Positions 6,816 through 11,283 of a stretch of 11,283 nt of DNA are shown in pieces; positions within the stretch are counted from its first letter, which is position 1, and each line of letters opens with the position of its first letter. A model generated the notes under the pieces. It saw nothing but the letters and a program-made list of their open reading frames with translations, had not been told where the DNA came from and searched no databases. The DNA is taken from positions 1 to 11,283 of the forward strand of contig JAFGSL010000068.1 of NCBI GenBank assembly GCA_016934645.1, given 5' to 3'. The position numbers and the translations under genes are program-made. This stretch comes from Anaerolineae bacterium (GTDB lineage Bacteria; Chloroflexota; Anaerolineae; B4-G1; SLSP01).

Positions 6816-7328
6816 ATGCGATGCGTAAACTGTGATCGTGATTGGCCAGATGAGTTCAAGGTTTGCCCGCTTTGCGCAGCGCCGCTCGTTGCCGGAGAGG
6901 TGTCGCCACCGCCTGACTTCTCCGATCTCCGCGCGCGTCTGAACCGCCTTGACGATCCCCAAATTGATGCCCTGGCTTTGGATCACTTCCCCGAAGTGCA
7001 GAACAAATTTGGACGCGGCATGCGCAAGGATGAGAAAATCAACCTCATCCTTGAACACTGCCGCCACAATCCCGAAGCCATTCCTGTCCTTGGAAACTGG
7101 CTCAAGCGGCAGCCCGCCACATGCGATCCACAAGACGCCCTCGCCTGTTACCTCACCCGCGTCATTGACGAAAACAGCCGCATGCAGATGAAGTCCTCCG
7201 GGTGTTGCGTGGGGGGGCGTTCGGGCAACAATCGGAACCTCGCCCGCTGCGCCTACCGCCTCAGGTACGACCCGAACCTCTGGCTCGACCACAGGGGTTT
7301 TCGGGTGATGGTCTCCCTATGCGCGTAG
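6816..7328 (+). CDS. Zinc-ribbon plus EAD-like domain protein with a damaged FGE-sulfatase tail
   Basis: A 170-residue reading frame. Residues 1-20 hold a zinc-ribbon half-motif (Cys3, Cys6, Cys17, Cys20). Residues 38-86 are a near copy of the adaptor's C-terminal helical domain (LDHFPEVQNKFGRGMRKDE, HCRHNP); I count 34 identities in 49 positions. The linker DPQDALACYLTRVIDENSR resembles the start of the next module in such effectors. The tail RCAYRLRYDPN...HRGFRVMVS (144-167) is the C-terminal end of a formylglycine-generating-enzyme-like fold, whose preceding piece (VLRVLRGGAFG) lies in another frame at 7190-7225. It is therefore probably the collapsed remnant of a larger effector, although the N-terminal two domains could still be made and fold. 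GGAGG at 6806-6810 supports the ATG; the 55-base gap from the adaptor suggests cotranscription. Confidence 0.7.
   Translation: MRCVNCDRDWPDEFKVCPLCAAPLVAGEVSPPPDFSDLRARLNRLDDPQIDALALDHFPEVQNKFGRGMRKDEKINLILEHCRHNPEAIPVLGNWLKRQPATCDPQDALACYLTRVIDENSRMQMKSSGCCVGGRSGNNRNLARCAYRLRYDPNLWLDHRGFRVMVSLCA
7181..7328 (+). pseudogene. FGE-sulfatase (SUMF1-like) C-terminal fragment spanning two frames
   Basis: Reading 7181-7225 in the frame beginning CAT GCA GAT gives ADEVLRVLRGGAFG. Reading on from 7227 one frame over gives NNRNLARCAYR...GFRVMVS and a TAG. Together these are the conserved RGGxF...N..RCAYR...GFR end of the FGE-sulfatase/SUMF1 fold, used by sulfatase-activating enzymes and many conflict-system proteins. 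A single extra base near 7222-7226 explains the frame change. The bulk of the fold (about 200 residues) is absent. Confidence 0.65.
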
Positions 7329-7336
7329 CGCCCCTC

Positions 7337-7377
7337 TTTGCCCTTTGTACGCGCCGAAGGCGCGCCTTTGCCCTTTG
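7337..7377. repeat. GC hairpin flanked by direct repeats
   Basis: The 11-mer TTTGCCCTTTG occurs at 7337-7347 and 7367-7377. Between the copies lies a perfect six-base stem, CGCGCC (7350-7355) with GGCGCG (7359-7364), around a GAA loop. There is no run of T after the stem, so a standard intrinsic terminator is unlikely. It looks like a small repeat element or a recombination trace. Confidence 0.5.
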
Positions 7378-7521
7378 GCTCTTTGGGATAACCTGGATGA
7401 GCGCGGATGTTTGGTAAATGTCAGGCTTGGTAGAGTATCCATAAAGCGTGCGTAGCGCGCCCGAATTTTTGAGGAGTTTCAATGTAGCAAGCCACACCAA
7501 CGACAATGAAAATGCTCGCGC

Positions 7522-7566
7522 CGGATCACAATCCAGCACAACGGGAACGGCGGATTGTGATCCGCC
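7522..7566. repeat. REP-like inverted repeat
   Basis: CGGATCACAATCC (7522-7534) and its exact reverse complement GGATTGTGATCCG (7552-7564) form a perfect 13-base stem with a 17-base loop. The right arm is also a hairpin by itself: GGCGGAT (7549-7555), TGTG, ATCCGCC (7560-7566). This nested palindrome architecture is typical of REP/BIME-type extragenic repeats. It sits 45 bases before the secreted-protein ATG. Without a T run it is not an obvious terminator. Confidence 0.7.
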
Positions 7567-7610
7567 TTAAGCGTTGAAGTAAGCTGTTTTCAGAGGAGAG
7601 GAAGATATCC

Positions 7611-9332
7611 ATGAGAACGTTAAGAGGTAGACGTACATCAGGTGCATTGAGCTTAGCTGTATTCTTGTCATCACTGGCCTTCGTTGCTTTGGCATGGGGC
7701 ATTCAAGTGAGTCAGGCGGCACCTTTGGCGGAGAAGTTGGCACGACCGCTCCAGCAAACGGCGGACGTGCCCTCCATCAGCAACATTGCCGGCGCGACGT
7801 ACAATGCAGAACGTGGGGAGATCATTGTTTTCGGAGTCGCCGATCCCACATTGCCACCCTTGGATATGGCCTACATCCGGGAAAATCTGGCGATTGCGCT
7901 GCGCTCGTTCTATCATTCGACCGAGGCGGACATTCCTGGTGTCTCCATCAAGGGCACACTGGACCCATTGGACGTCATCCATTTTGGCGTGGTGACAGAT
8001 ACGCGCTTTGGCCAGGTCTCGTTCGAGTCGGACCGTTTGCTCAAGATCTACACGATGGGCGCGGATAACTTGACCGGTTTGCCGGTAACATCCACGGTAA
8101 CCGGCTATATGAGTTATCCAGACCGGATGCAACTGCTCGAAGAGACCGTCGAAGACCCGATTCTGATCCGCTATTTTTTCACCCCGACGCTGCTGATTGA
8201 ACCGATTACGTCTCCGCATACGATCATTTTCAGCCAGACGCAGAAGTTGATAGACTGGGCCTACGTGAGTGAGGCCACCAGCCCTGCCAGCGCTGAGGCC
8301 GCGCAAGGTTTTGTCGATAACTTCAACCAGTATGCGGTTTCTTTACATCAAACGTTTCACATTCCCCAAGATGCGCAACAAGCACGGTTAACTTACTGGC
8401 GAGCAGTGGCTACGGCAGAGACCTCGGGGCCATACGATTATTTTGCGGCAGTTCTCAAGGACGTTAGTGGACAAACGCTAACAACATTTGAAAACCTCAG
8501 TGATCATGATGCAGATAACTATTGGCACCAAGTAAGCTTCGATGTTACATCTTATGCAGGGCAAACCGTACAATTGTGGTTTTTAGCGACTACAGATAGC
8601 AGCAATATCACAAATTTCCTCGTAGATGATATCAGTCTGGATTATCTGGACCTTACGCCACCCTCCGTTGTTACGGTGGCGCAGACGCCGGAGCGGGTCT
8701 TGCTGGGGGACGAGGTGACCTTCGCGCTCACCTTCCACGAGCGCATAGATACTTCGATCGCCCCTACCGTCACACTCAGCCTTAAGGACAGCACTGCCCT
8801 CTACACGGTCACAGCCAAAACCGGCACGGGATATACCAACGGGTATCTTGACAATGACCCACACTACTGGTATGGCGACTATACCTTTGCACCGCCGATG
8901 GCGGGAGGCATCTATACGCTTACGGTCTCTGCGGCGCAAGACTTGGCGCGCAATGTGATGTTCCCCCAGGCTGCGCACACGCTCCTGGTCACACCGTTGA
9001 CGGTCACCCTGCCCATCAACGGTGCGGGGACCTACGTTTTCGGTGATACCTGCTTGGAGTTGAGTTTTGCACCCGGAATGACAGGCGCATTGCAGACGGT
9101 GACGGCAACCCTGGTCTACACCTATCCGACAGGACAGGGAGCGCCCTATCCGTTGCCGCGCAAATATATGATTAACGGGAATGTTGACGGTGGTTTTACC
9201 GCTATCCTGAACCTGTGTTATGACGATGCCGATCTGGGCGCCGCTAACATCCCCGGTGCGGCTGAAGCCAGTTTGACATTGTATCACTACGACACGGGTA
9301 GCCACGTGGGTCTCCTACCCCACTACGGTTAA
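7611..9332 (+). CDS. Secreted mosaic beta-sandwich protein (frameshifted near its C-terminus)
   Basis: A 573-residue protein with an N-terminal signal sequence (basic RGRR, hydrophobic 11-30, likely cleavage near SQAAP at 34-38). Residues about 50-235 form an alpha/beta region with RFGQVSFESDRLLKIYTMG (132-150), recalling DUF1598-like secreted proteins. Residues about 240-345 look like a MAM/jelly-roll module (LTYWRAVA, WHQVSFDVTSYAG, FLVDDISLD) encoded by clearly AT-richer DNA. Residues about 350-460 are a bacterial Ig-like repeat (GYLDNDPHYWYGDYTF), and 462-563 a further sandwich (LCYDDADLGAANIPGAAEAS). The frame ends HVGLLPHYG-stop, but the expected continuation lies one frame over (to 9582). 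AGAGGAGAGGAAG precedes the ATG. Probably cell-surface adhesion or binding; no catalytic residues recognised. Confidence 0.75.
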   Translation: MRTLRGRRTSGALSLAVFLSSLAFVALAWGIQVSQAAPLAEKLARPLQQTADVPSISNIAGATYNAERGEIIVFGVADPTLPPLDMAYIRENLAIALRSFYHSTEADIPGVSIKGTLDPLDVIHFGVVTDTRFGQVSFESDRLLKIYTMGADNLTGLPVTSTVTGYMSYPDRMQLLEETVEDPILIRYFFTPTLLIEPITSPHTIIFSQTQKLIDWAYVSEATSPASAEAAQGFVDNFNQYAVSLHQTFHIPQDAQQARLTYWRAVATAETSGPYDYFAAVLKDVSGQTLTTFENLSDHDADNYWHQVSFDVTSYAGQTVQLWFLATTDSSNITNFLVDDISLDYLDLTPPSVVTVAQTPERVLLGDEVTFALTFHERIDTSIAPTVTLSLKDSTALYTVTAKTGTGYTNGYLDNDPHYWYGDYTFAPPMAGGIYTLTVSAAQDLARNVMFPQAAHTLLVTPLTVTLPINGAGTYVFGDTCLELSFAPGMTGALQTVTATLVYTYPTGQGAPYPLPRKYMINGNVDGGFTAILNLCYDDADLGAANIPGAAEASLTLYHYDTGSHVGLLPHYG

Positions 9333-9582
9333 TACGGTGACAAATCGCCTGAGTACGACTGTAACCGGCTTCAGCACATGGGCGATTGGGACTGAGCAAG
9401 GCGGCCATGTCCCTACAACCATCACCATACGCAACTTCCGGCGTGCATCGGTTATTTCAGGTGCATGGTGGACCGGGCTGTGTGGCTGTGTTCTTGGCAT
9501 TGCCGGGACCTGGGTATGGACAAGGCGTGCCAGACGTTCACATCTGTCCAATGGAGTCCAACCCTCAAAAGGTGCACAATGA
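9303..9582 (+). pseudogene. Out-of-frame C-terminal anchor of the secreted protein
   Basis: In the next frame the DNA continues TWVSYPTTVNTVTNRLSTT...GFSTWAIGTE, exactly the expected end of the preceding beta-sandwich. It is followed by TTITIRNF, a hydrophobic stretch (GAWWTGLCGCVLGIAGTWVW) and an RRARR cluster, a sorting or membrane-anchor tail comparable to those of Chloroflexota surface proteins. One extra base near 9302 (AGCCACG instead of AGCACG) breaks the link. The stop TGA (9580-9582) overlaps the ATG of the next stump as ATGA. Either the gene is broken, yielding an unanchored secreted product, or the assembly has an error. Confidence 0.7.
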
Positions 9583-9737
9583 CCATCCCCCAATGGACAG
9601 CTCGCTTCACCGATGATACCATCACTGGCGAAGATCACCTGGGCGTAGAGGGGGCCGCGCAGGGCTACCAGCAATACCTGATTCCTGGCGTCATCACGAC
9701 CACCGACCGGGCACGCTATGATAGTTTCCATACATGA
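9579..9737 (+). pseudogene. 52-codon 5' stump of a larger gene
   Basis: From ATG 9579 the frame encodes a peptide including ITGEDHLGVEGAAQGYQQYL and then IPGVITTTDRARYDSF, ending at TGA 9735-9737. The style matches N-termini of long uncharacterised bacterial proteins in which a 'D-LG...YLLPGITT.T.RARYYSFY' segment is followed by several hundred residues. I recognise this pattern but cannot name the family. Here the frame ends right after RARYDSF, at the point where the metacaspase promoter and leader begin, so this is probably a truncated gene. Confidence 0.45.
9717..9722 (+). promoter_or_regulatory. Possible -10 box of the metacaspase gene
   Basis: TATGAT (9717-9722), part of the octamer TATGATAG also seen in the methyltransferase promoter, lies 32 bases before the metacaspase ATG. 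The start would be near 9729. The -35 region is poor, so the gene may instead rely on read-through. Confidence 0.35.
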
Positions 9738-9753
9738 GCAAGGAGTAAACATA

Positions 9754-11136
9754 ATGACATTTTTCCAAAACGCTTATGCCCTCATCATCGGCGTCGGCGC
9801 AGACCTGCCGAACACTGTAGACGACGCTAACGGTCTGGCGACGATCCTGCGCGACGAGGGCCGCTGCACCTACCCGCCATCGCAAGTCCACCGGCTCACT
9901 GGCCCCCAAGCTACCCGCGACGCCATCCTTGCCGCACTAGATATCCTCGCCCAATCTAGCGCTTTGCATCCTGCTTCTTGCATCTTGCTCTACTTCTCCG
10001 GTCACGGCTACCAAGTCTCCTCTTCTGTCAGTAACGCCTACTTCCTGATGCCCTACGGCTACGATGTGCATCGCCTGAAACAAACCGCCATCAGCGGTGC
10101 GGAATTCACGGCCAAGCTGCGTGCGATCCCGGCGCAAAAGTTGCTGGTGCTGTTGGATTGTTGTCATGCGGGCGGCGTTGGCGACGCCAAGGCACCGGGA
10201 TTGGAATTTGTCAAGTCGCCGCTGCCGCCGGAGACGTTGGACCTACTCGCCGAAGGCAAAGGGCGCGTGCTGATCTCGTCATCCAAAGAGGACGAACTCT
10301 CCTACGCGGGCAAGCCGTACAGCGCGTTCACCCTGGCGCTGATCGAGTCTCTCTCCGGCGCGGGTGTCGCCAAGCAAGACGGCTTCGTCCGCGTGGCGGA
10401 TGTGGCTCTCCATGCGCGCGAGGTCGTGCCGGGGCGTACTGGCGGCAAACAGCATCCCATCTTGCATTTTGAACACGCCGACAACTTCGCACTAGCTTAC
10501 TACGCCGGCGGTGATACAAAGCCAAAGGGGTTGCCATTCGATGTCGAACCGGAGATCGAACCGGAGCCAGGTGCGTGGCGCGGGATTAGTCAGGCGGGAC
10601 AAACTGTCCACGGTCCTCAGACCAATATCGCCGGCAACGTCACCGGCCCGGTACTTTCCGGGCAGTTCGATGGCCCGGTGGCGGTGGGCGGAGGTGAGGC
10701 AGTGGATATGCGCGGGTCGCAGGGTGCGGTGCATAAACCGAGCGGGCCGGTGAAGCAGCATTTCGGCGAACGGATCACAATCGCCGGCAACGGGAACGTG
10801 ATTGGGAACAACAACCGCGTCAACGTGAACAAGTCACAGACGACCGGCGGTACTATTGATCAGTTCCTGCGCCTGCTAAACGAACTACGCCAGGCTATCC
10901 CGCAGGCTGGGTTGGATCCCGATGAAGCCGCATCCGCGGTGGCGGATTTGGATGTCGTTGAGCGACAAGTGCGTAAACCACAGCCCAAACCCGCCTTCAT
11001 TATGGCAAAGTTGAACGGCATCCTCAGCCTGCTCGCGACAGCAGACGGCGTGTGGGAGCGCGCCGGGAGCACGTTGACTGAGCGCGTTCGTCCATTGGCG
11101 GAACAGATTGTGAATTGGGCAAGACAATTGTTTTGA
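9754..11136 (+). CDS. Metacaspase/caspase-like (peptidase C14) effector with amyloid-like motif
   Basis: A 460-residue protein. Residues 5-250 are a caspase-fold p20-like peptidase: YALIIGVG (8-15), catalytic His84 in LLYFSGHGY (78-86), catalytic Cys137 in LLDCCHAGG (133-141), then RVLISSSKEDELSY (171-184). This dyad cleaves proteins, after Arg/Lys in most metacaspases. Residues 280-340 are Gly-rich with repeated short beta-like units (TVHGPQTNIAGNVTGPV, then GPVAVGGGEAVDMRG). Residues 341-358 carry ITIAGNGNVIGNNNRVNV, matching the adaptor's amyloid-like motif. Residues 366-460 are a helical domain resembling those at the C-termini of conflict effectors. The ATG at 9754 is chosen for its AAGGAGT ribosome site seven bases upstream; an earlier ATG at 9718 overlaps the -10 box. 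Inferred to be a cell-death or target-cleaving effector activated by oligomerisation. No signal peptide. Confidence 0.88.
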   Translation: MTFFQNAYALIIGVGADLPNTVDDANGLATILRDEGRCTYPPSQVHRLTGPQATRDAILAALDILAQSSALHPASCILLYFSGHGYQVSSSVSNAYFLMPYGYDVHRLKQTAISGAEFTAKLRAIPAQKLLVLLDCCHAGGVGDAKAPGLEFVKSPLPPETLDLLAEGKGRVLISSSKEDELSYAGKPYSAFTLALIESLSGAGVAKQDGFVRVADVALHAREVVPGRTGGKQHPILHFEHADNFALAYYAGGDTKPKGLPFDVEPEIEPEPGAWRGISQAGQTVHGPQTNIAGNVTGPVLSGQFDGPVAVGGGEAVDMRGSQGAVHKPSGPVKQHFGERITIAGNGNVIGNNNRVNVNKSQTTGGTIDQFLRLLNELRQAIPQAGLDPDEAASAVADLDVVERQVRKPQPKPAFIMAKLNGILSLLATADGVWERAGSTLTERVRPLAEQIVNWARQLF

Positions 11137-11175
11137 TAGGGATGAGCAACGACCAAAACTAAAAAAGGAGATGCT

Positions 11176-11283
11176 ATGCGAGACAACGAAAAACTTTCTC
11201 TGAAAGCCTTTTGGGAAGCTGTGGAGCAACGGCTGGCGGCGAGTTCTGCCGATGAGCTGCGCGCCGTTCTCCGGGTGATGGCC
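11176..11283 (+). CDS. 5' end of an unrecognised gene downstream of the metacaspase
   Basis: From ATG 11176 the frame runs open to the window edge (36 codons), starting MRDNEKLSLKAFWEAVEQRL and continuing with SADELRAVLRVMA. It is amphipathic and helical. A strong AAAAAAGGAG ribosome site lies five bases upstream, and the gap from the metacaspase stop is 39 bases, so the two are probably cotranscribed. The sequence style suggests another small helical adaptor or a helical N-terminus of an effector, but I do not recognise the family. The gene continues beyond the window. Confidence 0.7.
   Translation, partial: MRDNEKLSLKAFWEAVEQRLAASSADELRAVLRVMA

Larger units (their letters stand above)
7329..7610. 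other. Repeat-rich non-coding gap
   Basis: No convincing gene lies in these 282 bases. They hold a GC hairpin framed by direct repeats (7337-7377), two copies of GCGTAGCGC (7323-7331, which spans the preceding stop codon, and 7450-7458), and a long inverted repeat (7522-7566). A GGAGAGGA ribosome site at the right edge serves the secreted protein. No clear promoter was found, so the secreted-protein gene may be read through from upstream. Confidence 0.6.

Noticed and set aside
6696..7292. Minus-strand open frame opposite the adaptor and zinc-ribbon genes
   Set aside because: It runs antisense to two genes with good ribosome sites and a conserved shared domain. Its apparent internal repeat is the mirror image of that duplicated domain.
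7350..7364. GC hairpin as an intrinsic terminator for the adaptor operon
   Set aside because: Three-base loop and no following U tract; termination is possible but not supported by the usual pattern.
8583..9305. Minus-strand open frame of 240 codons opposite the secreted protein
   Set aside because: No start signal or recognisable domain, and the plus strand encodes continuous beta-sandwich modules.
5993..11136. CRISPR, toxin-antitoxin or restriction-modification system
   Set aside because: No regularly spaced repeats, no nuclease or methylase motifs and no small toxin-like pair were found in this region; the evidence points to adaptor/protease genes instead.

Overview
The window looks like accessory DNA from a GC-rich environmental bacterium, most plausibly a Chloroflexota (Anaerolineae-like) member. 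This is inferred from the mix of gene families: short helical conflict-system adaptors, a metacaspase, a secreted beta-sandwich protein with a C-terminal anchor, and a divergent aminoglycoside/choline-kinase-like phosphotransferase. It also fits the E. coli-like -35/-10 promoters, one of which appears to drive a leaderless transcript. No rRNA, tRNA, CRISPR array, transposase or integrase was recognised.

Left part (1-5763), ordinary metabolic genes: a GNAT acetyltransferase (minus), a large glycosyl-hydrolase-like protein (minus), a membrane-anchored FAM173-like methyltransferase (plus, divergent, overlapping promoters), an AEC-family transporter (minus, tail-to-tail with the methyltransferase), a deleted remnant of an endonuclease/exonuclease/phosphatase (EEP) gene, and a phosphotransferase (minus).

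Right part (5909-11283), all plus strand, looks like a conflict/regulated-cell-death locus. It starts with an adaptor (5993-6760) that has an N-terminal effector-associated-domain-like helical region, a Gly/Asn-rich amyloid-like motif, and a second short helical domain. Next is a zinc-ribbon protein (6816-7328) carrying a close copy of that second helical domain, followed by a frame-damaged tail of a formylglycine-generating-enzyme (FGE) domain. A repeat-rich gap (7329-7610) leads to a secreted, mosaic beta-sandwich protein (7611-9332) whose C-terminal anchor now lies in another frame (to 9582). A 52-codon gene stump (9579-9737) and a caspase-like peptidase (9754-11136) follow. The window ends in the first 36 codons of another gene with a strong ribosome binding site.

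The key link is that the adaptor and the metacaspase share a 20-residue Gly/Asn motif (ITIxGxGNVxGNxNxVNVxK, 14 of 20 identical) and a second shorter motif (GxQxN[VI]AGN) in the same order, although their domains are otherwise unrelated. This is the pattern expected for prion-like amyloid signalling, where a sensor/adaptor templates assembly of a cell-death effector. I infer such a circuit: adaptor, possibly with the zinc-ribbon paralogue, to metacaspase. Nothing in the sequence proves aggregation or defence.

A second theme is decay by internal deletion and frame damage. At least four loci (EEP remnant, zinc-ribbon/FGE chimera, secreted protein, 9579 stump) keep recognisable ends but have lost or swapped their middle or the rest of the gene.
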